Shown here in pieces: positions 25,773 to 33,746 of a stretch of 33,746 nucleotides of DNA; position 1 is the stretch's first letter; each line of letters begins with the position of its first letter. The translations under genes and the position numbers were made by a program. The notes below the pieces were generated by a model. That model saw nothing but the letters and a program-made list of their open reading frames with translations, searched no databases and had not been told where the DNA came from. The stretch comes from Candidatus Loosdrechtia aerotolerans (lineage in GTDB: Bacteria; Planctomycetota; Brocadiia; Brocadiales; Brocadiaceae): contig SOER01000037.1 of assembly GCA_021646405.1 (NCBI GenBank), positions 1 through 33,746 on the forward strand. The letters are read 5' to 3'.

Positions 25773-27122
25773 ATGCGAATCCTCAAGACATGGAAATGTA
25801 ATATTCATAAAGAAATTGGTAAGATTAAGCAAGGTTTAAGTATTTTCAATGGTTTTTCTCATCAGAAAACAACCGTTCGTAAAGTTATTCAAGATGTTCA
25901 AAAACAGGGAGACAAGGCCCTGGTAAACTATGGTAAGCGGTTCGACAAGGTCTCCCTTTTGCCAAAAGAGTTCCGGGTAAAGGACAGGGAGATTGCAGAT
26001 GCATATAAAAAGGTATCTGTCTCTTTTATAAAATCTATTCAGCAGGTCATCACAAACATATGGACATATCAGGAACATATAAGAATTCGTAGCGTTACCC
26101 CAATAAAGGCAAACGGCGTTGTACTCGATACCCTGTATTTACCACTTGATAGTGTAGGGGTATATGTGCCGGGTGGTGCTGCTTCATATCCTTCCACCGT
26201 GCTCATGAATACCATACCGGCGCGAGTAGCAGGCGTTACACGAGTAGTTATGGTTACACCACCGGCAAAAGACGGAAGTATTGCACCGGAAAGACTCGTG
26301 GCAGCAAAAGAGGCAGGCGTTCATGAGATTTACAAACTCGGCGGGGCACAGGCTGTTGCAGCCCTCGCCTTTGGTACTGAAACGATTCCCAGGGTAGATA
26401 AGATTGTGGGCCCCGGGAATATATTCGTAACACTTGCCAAGAAGGAAATTTTTGGATATGCCGGCATCGATATGCTGGCAGGACCCAGCGAAGTCCTGAT
26501 CATAGCAGATGATCTTGCAAACCCATCATTTGTTGCATCAGACCTGCTATCACAAGCAGAGCATGCACCGGGCATATCCATACTGGTCACTTTCTCAGAG
26601 TTACTGGCAGCACAAGTGTTAGAAGAGTTACAAAAGCAAATAGATACGCTTAATCGCCGTACCGATACAAAAAAGTGCCTTGATAAATTTGGTATCATTA
26701 TCATAGCAAAAAATATTGATGAATGTACAGAAATCGCAAATGAAATAGCCCCGGAGCACTTACAAATCATAACACGAAACTCCAGGAATGTATCCTCGAA
26801 CATCAAACATGCAGGTGCAATTTTCCTGGGTCCATACACACCTGTTGCATTAGGAGATTATATTGCAGGACCTTCTCATGTACTCCCGACAAGCGGGACA
26901 GCCCGTTTTTCTTCCGGATTATCGGTAAATGATTTCCTGAAAAGATCCAGCATCATTACCTATTCAAAATCAGCGTTAAGGGATGTACATGATACTTTAA
27001 CAGAAATTTCGAAGGTTGAAGGTTTAGACGCTCATACACGTTCTGTTCAAATCCGATTAAACAAGCAAAAAAAGAATTTACAAAAGCGCAACGGTATAAA
27101 GAAAAAAAATGCAGAGGAGTAA
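25773..27122 (+). CDS. hisD: Histidinol dehydrogenase HisD
   Basis: It catalyses the final two NAD-dependent oxidations from histidinol to histidine. Family signatures are visible: Y-V-P-G-G, G-G-A-Q-A-V-A-A-L-A, K-I-V-G-P-G-N, D-M-L-A-G-P-S-E, the zinc/active-site stretch L-L-S-Q-A-E-H, P-E-H-L, and G-P-S-H-V-L-P-T. The 449-residue length is slightly long because of a lysine-rich tail after about 425. No clear ribosome site precedes the ATG. First gene of the plus-strand his cluster. Confidence 0.96.
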   Translation: MRILKTWKCNIHKEIGKIKQGLSIFNGFSHQKTTVRKVIQDVQKQGDKALVNYGKRFDKVSLLPKEFRVKDREIADAYKKVSVSFIKSIQQVITNIWTYQEHIRIRSVTPIKANGVVLDTLYLPLDSVGVYVPGGAASYPSTVLMNTIPARVAGVTRVVMVTPPAKDGSIAPERLVAAKEAGVHEIYKLGGAQAVAALAFGTETIPRVDKIVGPGNIFVTLAKKEIFGYAGIDMLAGPSEVLIIADDLANPSFVASDLLSQAEHAPGISILVTFSELLAAQVLEELQKQIDTLNRRTDTKKCLDKFGIIIIAKNIDECTEIANEIAPEHLQIITRNSRNVSSNIKHAGAIFLGPYTPVALGDYIAGPSHVLPTSGTARFSSGLSVNDFLKRSSIITYSKSALRDVHDTLTEISKVEGLDAHTRSVQIRLNKQKKNLQKRNGIKKKNAEE

Positions 27123-27126
27123 TAGG

Positions 27127-28200
27127 GTGAATTATTTCCGAGACAATATTGAGCGAATGTTGGGATATATGCCGGGTGAGCAGCCCAGGGATGGTATCTA
27201 TATAAAACTGAATACCAATGAGAACCCGTATCCTCCTTCCCAGGGGGTGTTGCATGCTATCAAAGAGGCCGTAAATAATAGCCTTCGCCTTTATCCAGAC
27301 CCGCTTGCAACAGCAGCAAGGGTAAAAATTGCTGAAATATTAGGTACAAAACCTGAACGTGTTATGGCGGGAAACGGTTCCGATGATTTATTATCAATTA
27401 TTGTACGGAGTTTTGCCGGTCCCGGAGATAAAATCGTCTTTCCGTATCCCTCGTATATGCTTTATCAAACACTCACTGAATTGCAGGATGCAACGGCATG
27501 CATTGTAGACTTCACTGAAGATTATTCCCTCCCCGGTGATTTTATTGTAAAAGATGCAAAGGTAACCTTTCTTGCGAATCCAAATTCCCCTTCAGGGACG
27601 CTGATATCGCCGGATGAAATATCAAAGATCGCTTCACAGATAAACGGTGTACTCGTTATTGATGAAGCATATGCCGATTTTGCAGAAGATAATTGTCTCT
27701 CCCTTGTTGAAAAACACGATAACATCCTTATCCTTCGTACACTCTCAAAATCGTATTCCCTGGCCGGTATCCGATTAGGCTTCTGTATTGCCCAGGAACC
27801 CCTCATTCAGGGAATGATGAAGGTAAAGGACTCATACAACGTTGACCGGCTTAGTATAGCCGCTGTTGTAGCTGCGCTTGATGATCAGGATAGTATGAAA
27901 ATGCATGTAAAAAAGATCAGGACAACAAGAGAGTATCTTACAGAAACCCTGGGGGACATGGGGTTCTTCGTTTACCCATCCCAGGCAAATTTCATACTCG
28001 TTAAATGCACAGAAGGTATTTCTGCTTACAATCTCTATCAGACATTGAAATCGAGAAAGATACTGGTACGATATTTTAATCTCAGAAGGTTAGACGATTG
28101 TTTGAGAATTACCATCGGAACAGAAGAGGAGATCAATACTTTATTAAAAGATCTCAGAGAGCTGGTAAAAAACAATTATGGAAAAGTGAAAACCATTTAA
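27127..28200 (+). CDS. hisC: Histidinol-phosphate aminotransferase HisC
   Basis: A fold-type I PLP enzyme converting imidazole-acetol phosphate to histidinol phosphate. The GTG at 27127 is chosen because AGAGGAG ends seven bases upstream and the start follows the hisD stop by 4 nt. An ATG at 27109 overlapping hisD would add six residues. N-P-N-S-P-S-G lies at 152-158, D-E-A-Y-A-D-F at 179-185, and the PLP lysine in S-K-S-Y-S-L-A-G (Lys208). The N-terminal L-N-T-N-E-N-P-Y is typical of HisC. Complete. Confidence 0.95.
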   Translation: MNYFRDNIERMLGYMPGEQPRDGIYIKLNTNENPYPPSQGVLHAIKEAVNNSLRLYPDPLATAARVKIAEILGTKPERVMAGNGSDDLLSIIVRSFAGPGDKIVFPYPSYMLYQTLTELQDATACIVDFTEDYSLPGDFIVKDAKVTFLANPNSPSGTLISPDEISKIASQINGVLVIDEAYADFAEDNCLSLVEKHDNILILRTLSKSYSLAGIRLGFCIAQEPLIQGMMKVKDSYNVDRLSIAAVVAALDDQDSMKMHVKKIRTTREYLTETLGDMGFFVYPSQANFILVKCTEGISAYNLYQTLKSRKILVRYFNLRRLDDCLRITIGTEEEINTLLKDLRELVKNNYGKVKTI

Positions 28201-28793
28201 TGACAATAGAACGTACAGCGACTATTCAGAGAGGAACGAAGGAAACCCAAATCGAATTAACGATTAACCTTGATGGGAGAGGAAATAGCCAGATTAGTAC
28301 AGGTATCGGTTTCCTCGATCATATGCTTGATCTCCTTACCAAACATGCCCTTTTTGATTTAACTCTTAAAGCAAGTGGTGACCTCCATGTGGACGACCAC
28401 CATACGGTAGAGGATGTGGGCATTTGCCTCGGACAAGGAATAAAAGAGGCATTAGGAAGTAAAAGGGGAATACGGCGTTTTGCAAATACAAGCGTCCCTA
28501 TGCAGGAATCCCTTGCTAATATTGCTCTGGATATTAGCGGAAGGCCTGAACTTGTATTTCATGCAAAATTCTCTACAGGAAAAGTCGGAAACTTTGATGT
28601 AGAACTTATTGAAGAATTTTTAGAAGCGCTGTGTACAAATGCAGGTATTAACCTCCACATAAACGTTCCCTATGGAACCAATACCCATCACATTGCAGAA
28701 GCAATCTTTAAGGGAATCGCAAAGGCACTCGAAAGTGCTGTCCGGATAGATGAACGTATGAAGGATATCCCGTCAACAAAAGGAATACTTTAA
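28200..28793 (+). CDS. hisB: Imidazoleglycerol-phosphate dehydratase HisB
   Basis: It dehydrates imidazoleglycerol phosphate in histidine synthesis. The ATG overlaps the hisC stop as TAATG, which favours coupled translation; the longer open frame from 28098 lies inside hisC. Manganese-ligand motifs H-H-T-V-E-D and the C-terminal H-H-I-A-E-A are present, with G-F-L-D-H-M near the start. The 197-residue length is that of the monofunctional enzyme, so no phosphatase domain is fused. The other his genes are not in the window. Confidence 0.96.
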   Translation: MTIERTATIQRGTKETQIELTINLDGRGNSQISTGIGFLDHMLDLLTKHALFDLTLKASGDLHVDDHHTVEDVGICLGQGIKEALGSKRGIRRFANTSVPMQESLANIALDISGRPELVFHAKFSTGKVGNFDVELIEEFLEALCTNAGINLHINVPYGTNTHHIAEAIFKGIAKALESAVRIDERMKDIPSTKGIL

Positions 28794-28804
28794 GGAACCG
28801 TTGT

Positions 28805-29962
28805 ATGATAAAAAACCCTATGAAAACCCCGGCTTTATCGATAATCATTCTTTTCTTAATCTCCGTTACTGCATCTCCTGCACTTCTTGCCCAGATTGCA
28901 GATACTCCCTGGCCTATGTTCCGTCACGATTTGCAGCATACGGGAAGAAGCCCTTATACGGGTGTCCAAAAACCTGTAGTTAAATGGACATTCCAGACCC
29001 AGGGGGCTGTCACCTCCTCTCCCGCTATCGGAGCAGACGGAACTATTTATTTTGGGTCAAAAGATACGAAATTGTATGCACTCACGAGTGATGGGGAGCT
29101 GAAATGGGCGTTCGGCGCAGAAGGAGAGGTTGAATCATCGCCTGCAGTCAGGGCAGACGGAACTATCCTGTTTGGATCATGGGACGGTTATCTTTATGCA
29201 TTAGACCCGGAGGGAAATCTTCTCTGGAAATATAAATCGGGGGGCGGTATTATTTCATCCCCTGCCGTTAGTGCTGATGGTACAATCTACGTTGGATGCT
29301 GGGATAAGCAGCTCCATGCCATTACTCCTGACGGTAAGGTAAAATGGACACAAAAGACTGCAGATCATATTGTATCATCCCCTGCCATATCACCTGATGG
29401 AACAGTTTATTTCGGTTCCGGAGACTATTATCTTTTTGCCATGGAGCCAGAAGGGAAGGCTGTATGGAGTTTTGGCACAAGGTACCTTTTAGATGCATCT
29501 CCTCTCATAGCACCAAACGGAAACATCTGTTTTGGTTCTGAAGATGCAAGATTTTATATTCTCCGTCCCGGCGGAGATGTAGAATGGATATTTGACACCC
29601 GGTATGATATCGATTCGTCTGCAGCCATAGACACAAAGGGAAATATCTATTTTGGTTCGGGTGATAGTAACCTTTATGCCCTTACACCTGATAAGAAATT
29701 GAAATGGACATTTGAGACAGGTGCATCAATTTATTCATCCCCGGCAGTGGGGGCAGGTGGTACTATTTATTTTGGTTCCAGAGATAAAAAAATATATGCA
29801 CTCAATTCAGACGGGAGTTTAAAATGGGTACTTGAGACAGGAGATGCAATAGAATCGTCACCTGCTATTGACGCCGACGGTACTATTTATATTGGTTCGA
29901 ATGATGGAAAACTTTATGCAATAGGAAATGAACCAACTGCAGCAAAAAGCGAGTCCCCATAA
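28805..29962 (+). CDS. Exported PQQ-like eight-repeat beta-propeller protein
   Basis: An N-terminal signal peptide (residues 1-30, ending L-L-A-Q) indicates export. A P-W-P-M-F-R-H-D lead-in, typical of PQQ/WD40-like propellers, is followed by eight tandem units of exactly 40 residues (about 58-377). Each has (K/W)-W near the start, S-S-P-A near the middle, then D-G-T-I-Y-F-G-S and L-Y-A-L. Eight units would close an eight-bladed propeller. No PQQ-dehydrogenase catalytic residues, haem motif or kinase is seen, so a scaffold or binding role is more likely than redox catalysis. It starts 11 nt after hisB, which suggests cotranscription with the his genes without any evident link to histidine. 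Confidence 0.85.
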   Translation: MIKNPMKTPALSIIILFLISVTASPALLAQIADTPWPMFRHDLQHTGRSPYTGVQKPVVKWTFQTQGAVTSSPAIGADGTIYFGSKDTKLYALTSDGELKWAFGAEGEVESSPAVRADGTILFGSWDGYLYALDPEGNLLWKYKSGGGIISSPAVSADGTIYVGCWDKQLHAITPDGKVKWTQKTADHIVSSPAISPDGTVYFGSGDYYLFAMEPEGKAVWSFGTRYLLDASPLIAPNGNICFGSEDARFYILRPGGDVEWIFDTRYDIDSSAAIDTKGNIYFGSGDSNLYALTPDKKLKWTFETGASIYSSPAVGAGGTIYFGSRDKKIYALNSDGSLKWVLETGDAIESSPAIDADGTIYIGSNDGKLYAIGNEPTAAKSESP

Positions 29963-30072
29963 CAAAAGCGTGGAGAACAGCAGCCGCAGAGAGTAATAGG
30001 CAACTTCCTGTCTCCAAAATTTAGCCACAGGTAACCGCATGGCCCCAGCCTCTTCTATACACTTACGCTCTA

Positions 30073-30621
30073 TTATCGAATTCGCTCCATATAATAAAAC
30101 TTTTCATTACCCACCTCCTTACATGATGCAAGGAAAAGGTCTATTTCTAAATCAGAATGTTTCCTTTTCAGGATATTTCGGATTCGTTTAAGATCATACG
30201 AGGATCTCTCTCCTTCTTTTTTTTCCGATTTAGACTGCCTGGAATAAGTATTATAATCTTTCAGCTCAATAATAATAAGGCGCCTGACACGATGCAGATT
30301 TAAAGAAATATCGATTTCATTGAGGGTAACCTTTGGGATCCCTGGCAAAATACTCTTTATTAAAGATCCCGAAATTGCGATATGGTCATAATTATCCTGT
30401 ATCTTGAGATTTTCAGTTAAAAAAATATGAATAAATGAAACAAACCTGTAATCGTTAGGAGAAATTACGAGGGTAGTAAAATCATTTTTCTTATCATATA
30501 TCCCGGTCCATTTTTCGCCCATCTCGCCTGATTCTGCAAAATAGTCGAGGTAAAAACTACAGGGAAGTAACATGAGGAAAAGTACATACAAAATACGAGA
30601 CAATCTTTTATACACGTCCAT
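30073..30621 (-). CDS. Small protein of unknown function with N-terminal membrane segment
   Basis: The first 25 residues hold a hydrophobic segment (I-L-Y-V-L-F-L-M-L-L-P) that may be a signal peptide or anchor. It contains a Cys after Leu-Pro, but this is not a good lipobox. The rest alternates beta-rich stretches (I-D-I-S-L-N-L; R-L-I-I-I-E-L) and a basic helical region rich in Lys/Arg/Ser at about 128-160. No known family is recognised. No strong ribosome site precedes the ATG. It converges on the propeller gene with 110 nt between, and lies downstream of the terminator that ends the nitrite/formate channel gene. Confidence 0.55.
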   Translation of the reverse strand: MDVYKRLSRILYVLFLMLLPCSFYLDYFAESGEMGEKWTGIYDKKNDFTTLVISPNDYRFVSFIHIFLTENLKIQDNYDHIAISGSLIKSILPGIPKVTLNEIDISLNLHRVRRLIIIELKDYNTYSRQSKSEKKEGERSSYDLKRIRNILKRKHSDLEIDLFLASCKEVGNEKFYYMERIR

Positions 30622-30705
30622 AGTTTTCGTTCAATAAGTCTCTTCGTTTACCACAGGTATATATGGAAACAGATATTACCTGTTTTTTTTATGTACTTCA
30701 ACAAT

Positions 30706-30738
30706 AAAAAGGGCCAGCTTCACGTGCTGGCCCTTTTT
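30706..30738 (-). terminator. Strong intrinsic terminator, bidirectional in form, after the FocA/NirC-type gene
   Basis: The 13-base perfect arms AAAAAGGGCCAGC (30706-30718) and GCTGGCCCTTTTT (30726-30738) enclose a seven-base loop. The A and T runs let it work in either direction. It lies about 80 nt beyond the channel gene's stop. Confidence 0.92.
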
Positions 30739-30819
30739 GATTCAAGGCATGATACTCCCTTATACAACTATACAACCTTTAAACCACCGGTTATCCGGGT
30801 GTTTACCTATCACTTATAT

Positions 30820-31707
30820 TTACGACTTCATTCTCACCTTAACATCTTTAATTTCTTCAGTACTTGGTGGCCGGATGGATTCTGTTGTCAGGTTGGAAGA
30901 TTTTAAGGATTCCAGTTTCCTTGCCCCCTTTTCATCCATGGAAGTAGCAAACCAGTAGAGGAACGTCACGAAAAAGGACCCTCCCACTATATTACCAAGG
31001 GTAACAGGAACAAGATTCCATCCAAACATCTTGCCCCAGGAGATTTCCGGACCATGCGGCAGCATATTTGCGAGTCCCATTATCGTCATGTTTGCAATAC
31101 TGTGCTCCATACCTGTTGTAACAAAGCAGAATAGACACCACCATATCATAATGAGCTTACCTGAGTCGCTTGTGCATCGGAAACTAGACCATACGGCCAG
31201 GCAAACGAGCCAGTTACAAAAAACACCTCGAAAGAACAACTCCCACCAGGGTGCATTCATCTTATAAGTCGCAGCCTTCATGAGGAACGTTCTCCACGGA
31301 TCAACGGCAAATATACCCGTAACAACTAGCATAAGTGCAAACAGCAGCGAACCACCCAGGTTCCCCAGGTATGTCCAGAACCATCCTAACATAGAATCGC
31401 TTAATGTTACGGTACCTCTCAGGGTTCCTTTAAATATCAATAAATTGTATCCTGTAAACAACTCGGCCCCGGCCATAATTACCAGTGCTAATGCAAGACC
31501 AAAGGTTGCACCGGCAACTATTTTTCCAATGCCAGGATTTATTGCCGCAACCGGTGCTGCGCAAATAAAGGCAAGGATAACACCAAATCCGATGTAAAAA
31601 CCAGCCATTACAGAGAGCGTCAAAAATCCTGTCAAGCTGTGCTTCATTGCAGTAGCTTTCTTCAGCGATACCGCTGCAATTGCATCTACATTTCCAGTAT
31701 ATAGCAT
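30820..31707 (-). CDS. FocA/NirC-family formate/nitrite channel
   Basis: An integral-membrane pentameric channel for formate, nitrite or related anions. The ATG at 31707 has AGAGGAG nine bases upstream; an ATG at 31737 upstream of this ribosome site is less likely. About six hydrophobic segments are visible between residues 25 and 265. The family signature A-G-A-E-L-F-T-G lies at 79-86. The second-repeat signature is F-F-R-G-V-F-C-N-W-L-V-C-L-A-V-W at 158-173, and the pore histidine is in G-M-E-H-S-I-A-N-M (His202). The soluble tail after about 265 is charged. In an anammox-like host nitrite is the natural candidate substrate, but motifs do not separate formate from nitrite. It has its own promoter and terminator. 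Confidence 0.92.
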   Translation of the reverse strand: MLYTGNVDAIAAVSLKKATAMKHSLTGFLTLSVMAGFYIGFGVILAFICAAPVAAINPGIGKIVAGATFGLALALVIMAGAELFTGYNLLIFKGTLRGTVTLSDSMLGWFWTYLGNLGGSLLFALMLVVTGIFAVDPWRTFLMKAATYKMNAPWWELFFRGVFCNWLVCLAVWSSFRCTSDSGKLIMIWWCLFCFVTTGMEHSIANMTIMGLANMLPHGPEISWGKMFGWNLVPVTLGNIVGGSFFVTFLYWFATSMDEKGARKLESLKSSNLTTESIRPPSTEEIKDVKVRMKS

Positions 31708-31756
31708 TAAACTGTTCTCCTCTAAAATATTATTCAATAAATTATTTTAAAGCAAC

Positions 31757-31785
31757 ACTATAAGAGTCCTCATCCCGCATTTCAA
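31757..31785 (-). promoter_or_regulatory. Likely promoter of the FocA/NirC-type gene
   Basis: On the minus strand TTGAAA (31780-31785) and TATAGT (31757-31762) are 17 bp apart, each one mismatch from consensus. The start would be near 31750, giving a leader of about 43 nt. The interval to the receiver gene also contains an orphan AAGGAGG-like sequence near 31830 with no reading frame. Confidence 0.7.
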
Positions 31786-31905
31786 ATTCAATCTGTTCGA
31801 CCTTGCTTTCAATCTAATAATTTAACACACCTCCTTTCTCTAATGAGAACCTGAATACTATATTCCTTCTTCCCGCCTCTTAACTATACATTTTGCAATA
31901 TATAT

Positions 31906-32316
31906 CTATCCATCCATATTCATAAACCGTTCCAGATTACGGACCTTATCGGCCAACTGCTTTTTTTCTAATGCCTTCTTCCCCATTTCCACAAGGTCTT
32001 TTTGCTGAAACGGTTTTAGGATATAATCATAGATACCGCAGCGGGTCACCTGGTCGGTATCGTACCCATCTTTGGGAATAATCGCTATAACCTCCGCTGA
32101 AGAGTTGAGAAACTTTATCGCCTTCATTATTTCATACCCATCAACTGACTTTACATACAAATCAACGATAATAAGATCGTACGTATTTTTCTCAAGCAAA
32201 TCCCCCGCTTTTTCCCATCGAATTCCATCGCATACCTCGAAACCCTCTTTCTTGAGACCATCCATTAACGATCTTCGTATTTTTCCCTGCTCTTCTATAA
32301 TAAGAACCCTTGACAT
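31906..32316 (-). CDS. Single-domain response regulator with non-canonical active site
   Basis: A CheY-like receiver without an output domain (136 residues). The phospho-acceptor Asp52 (I-I-V-D-L) and the conserved Lys101-Pro (I-L-K-P-F) are present. The acidic pair is Glu8-Glu9 instead of the usual Asp-Asp. The Ser/Thr switch position appears to be Ile-Pro (A-I-I-P-K near 78-82). Phosphorylation and switching may therefore be altered or lost. It lies 31 nt downstream of the coiled-coil gene and 199 nt before the channel gene, all on one strand. Confidence 0.9.
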   Translation of the reverse strand: MSRVLIIEEQGKIRRSLMDGLKKEGFEVCDGIRWEKAGDLLEKNTYDLIIVDLYVKSVDGYEIMKAIKFLNSSAEVIAIIPKDGYDTDQVTRCGIYDYILKPFQQKDLVEMGKKALEKKQLADKVRNLERFMNMDG

Positions 32317-32347
32317 ACAAATCTTTCATATTTTCACAAAAAGGTGA

Positions 32348-32881
32348 TTATTGAGGGGGGATACTCCATTCTCCAGGTATTTTCGCTTGTTCTTCAAGCT
32401 GTTTTTTTAACAGTTCATTTTCTTTTTCTACCGTTTCCAATCTGTTCCCCAGTTCCTGAATTGTCGTATCCTTGTTACTGATCATCTTCTTTGCCTCCGA
32501 TAAAGCATCCTCTCTCTCCCATATCTCCTTTTGCAGACGTGCTTTTTCCTCCTCCAGTTTTGTCTTTGCATCTTCCAACCTTTTATTCGTAAATTTCAAC
32601 TGTTCTCCCTGCGATTTGAAAGATTCTGCGAGTTTCTCTGCCTCCTCTCTTTGATGGGTAATATCAGCAACCATCTTGTTTAGCTCTTCCATAGAACCGA
32701 AAGCCTTCATTACCCTTTGTTCGAGTTGCTCCTGAAATGTCTTTTCCCTGACATATCCTGCCTCCTTCATTTTGTAATATTGACTAAGCATCTTCGATGC
32801 AAAACCAACATTCACAAATAGCAGTATCAGAATAAGGGTCTTCGCATTTACTGATAAACCCTTTATTGTATCATTTGCCAT
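32348..32881 (-). CDS. Membrane-anchored coiled-coil protein
   Basis: One transmembrane segment lies at about 13-31 (A-K-T-L-I-L-I-L-L-F-V-N-V-G-F-A), followed by an almost continuous coiled coil from 45 to 168, rich in Glu, Lys and Leu heptads. The C-terminus is P-G-E-W-S-I-P-P-Q. No enzymatic domain is seen. It lies between a PAS-repeat protein and a stand-alone receiver in one orientation, so a scaffold linking sensor and receiver is possible. This is inferred from position only. Confidence 0.75.
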   Translation of the reverse strand: MANDTIKGLSVNAKTLILILLFVNVGFASKMLSQYYKMKEAGYVREKTFQEQLEQRVMKAFGSMEELNKMVADITHQREEAEKLAESFKSQGEQLKFTNKRLEDAKTKLEEEKARLQKEIWEREDALSEAKKMISNKDTTIQELGNRLETVEKENELLKKQLEEQAKIPGEWSIPPQ

Positions 32882-32922
32882 AATTTCTACTCCTCATTCA
32901 GTGTATTATTTTAAATAGACAT

Positions 32923-33746
32923 TTATCTTTCTGTTATATCCCTAAATACACCTTCAATCCTTAATGGTTTACCACTTTCGTCGCGTACAAGGTTGCATGT
33001 CCTCTCAGAAATAAACCGCTCGCCGCTTTTCCTCTTACAATATGATGTAAAATCCCTCCATACACCTTCCTTCTCCAGCTTCTCTACGAGCTCTTTCCGG
33101 TCTTCAGGATTTACATACACATCCTTTACTTTTGTTCCAATCACTTCTTCCGGCGAATTAAACCCAAGGATCTCTGCCCCTGCCTGATTGATCCAGGTAA
33201 ATACCCCATCCTCTGTCGGTTCACACTGATAGATACCCTCTTTTAATGAGTTGAGTAATTGTCTGTGATGCCGTTCTGATTCCTGCAATTGTTCCTCTAA
33301 TCTCTTTCGTTCGGTAATGTCTCTGAATATTCCGTCTATCCGAACCGGATGCCCTTTGTCATCTGTTACCAGGCTCGATGTCCGTTCCATATAAAACCGC
33401 TCGCCGTTTTTTCTCTTACAAAATGAGGTAAATCCTCTCCATACCCCCTCCTTCTGGAGTCTCTCAACTACCATTTTCCGGTCGTCGGGATTCACGTAAA
33501 TCTCCCGTACTGGTATTCCGATTGCCTCCTCCGGTGAATTATATCCGAGTATCTCTGCCCCTGCCTGATTAACCCATAAAAATACCCCATCCGCCTCTGG
33601 TTCTGATTGGTATACTCCCTCTTTCAGCGAATCGAATAACAAGCGATACCTCTTCTCCGATTCGATTATCTCTGCCTCTGCCTTTTTCCGTTCCGAGATG
33701 TCTCTGAATACCCCAAAGATTGCCGTTGGAATCCCATTCTCATCCT
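32923..33746 (-). CDS. Multi-PAS sensor protein lacking an output domain, 5' end outside window
   Basis: The frame continues through the right edge, so the start is not visible. From the edge it shows the end of one PAS/PAC unit (F-G-V-F-R-D-I-S-E-R-K-K-A-E), then two closely similar tandem PAS-PAC units of about 120 residues. Each has S-L-K-E-G-(V/I)-Y-Q, N-Q-A-G-A-E-I-L-G, C-K-R-K-x-G-E-R-F and F-R-D-I-T-E-R. The protein stops directly after the last D-I-T-E-R, where a histidine kinase or cyclase domain would normally begin. It may signal through a separate kinase or be truncated. The two units suggest recent duplication. Confidence 0.88.
   Translation of the reverse strand, partial: DENGIPTAIFGVFRDISERKKAEAEIIESEKRYRLLFDSLKEGVYQSEPEADGVFLWVNQAGAEILGYNSPEEAIGIPVREIYVNPDDRKMVVERLQKEGVWRGFTSFCKRKNGERFYMERTSSLVTDDKGHPVRIDGIFRDITERKRLEEQLQESERHHRQLLNSLKEGIYQCEPTEDGVFTWINQAGAEILGFNSPEEVIGTKVKDVYVNPEDRKELVEKLEKEGVWRDFTSYCKRKSGERFISERTCNLVRDESGKPLRIEGVFRDITER

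Noticed and set aside
30653-30690. Plus-strand terminator-like hairpin (ACAGGTA/TACCTGT then T-run)
   Set aside because: The loop is 17 nt and no plus-strand gene ends nearby, so it is not called.

Overview
The window looks like a chromosomal segment of a moderately AT-rich Planctomycetota bacterium. An anammox (Brocadiales) genome is the best guess. This rests on gene content rather than a marker gene: a protein-arginine-kinase module (mcsA-mcsB-clpC) without ctsR, an HPS-RraA fusion, an extended RNase HII-like protein, a globin-coupled hybrid kinase, and a FocA/NirC nitrite/formate channel beside signalling genes. No rRNA, tRNA or CRISPR array was seen.

Positions 1-7485 are accessory DNA. 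The left edge cuts the start of an IS3-type orfA on the minus strand. A small lipoprotein gene (+) then collides with the 3' end of a truncated hsdS (-), and each reading frame ends in the antisense remains of the other, which marks a recombination junction near 800-815. A type I restriction-modification operon reads leftward as hsdR, hsdM, a DUF1016/YhcG-type PD-(D/E)xK nuclease gene, then truncated hsdS, with very tight or overlapping junctions. The DUF1016 gene carries five in-frame palindromes encoding a repeated Gln-Thr-x-Ser motif. A second, decayed DUF1016 fragment lies upstream of hsdR on the opposite strand.

Positions 7486-25557 are mostly housekeeping genes on the minus strand: a phosphohexomutase, a globin-coupled hybrid histidine kinase, a secreted SHOCT-type protein, radA, clpC, mcsB, mcsA, the HPS-RraA fusion, queD, mutL, asd and the RNase HII-like gene. 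A CCG-domain iron-sulfur oxidoreductase on the plus strand stands between mutL and asd. McsB, McsA and ClpC should form an arginine-phosphorylation and proteolysis system. An intrinsic terminator separates clpC from radA.

Positions 25648-29962 hold a plus-strand histidine operon, hisD-hisC-hisB, followed 11 nt later by an exported eight-repeat PQQ-like beta-propeller. A perfect-consensus sigma70 promoter precedes it, and a terminator-like hairpin lies in the leader.

Positions 30073-33746 read leftward again: a small anchored or secreted unknown, a FocA/NirC channel with its own promoter and terminator, and a signalling cluster. That cluster is a single-domain receiver with a non-canonical pocket, a membrane-anchored coiled coil, and a multi-PAS protein that ends without an output domain and runs off the right edge.
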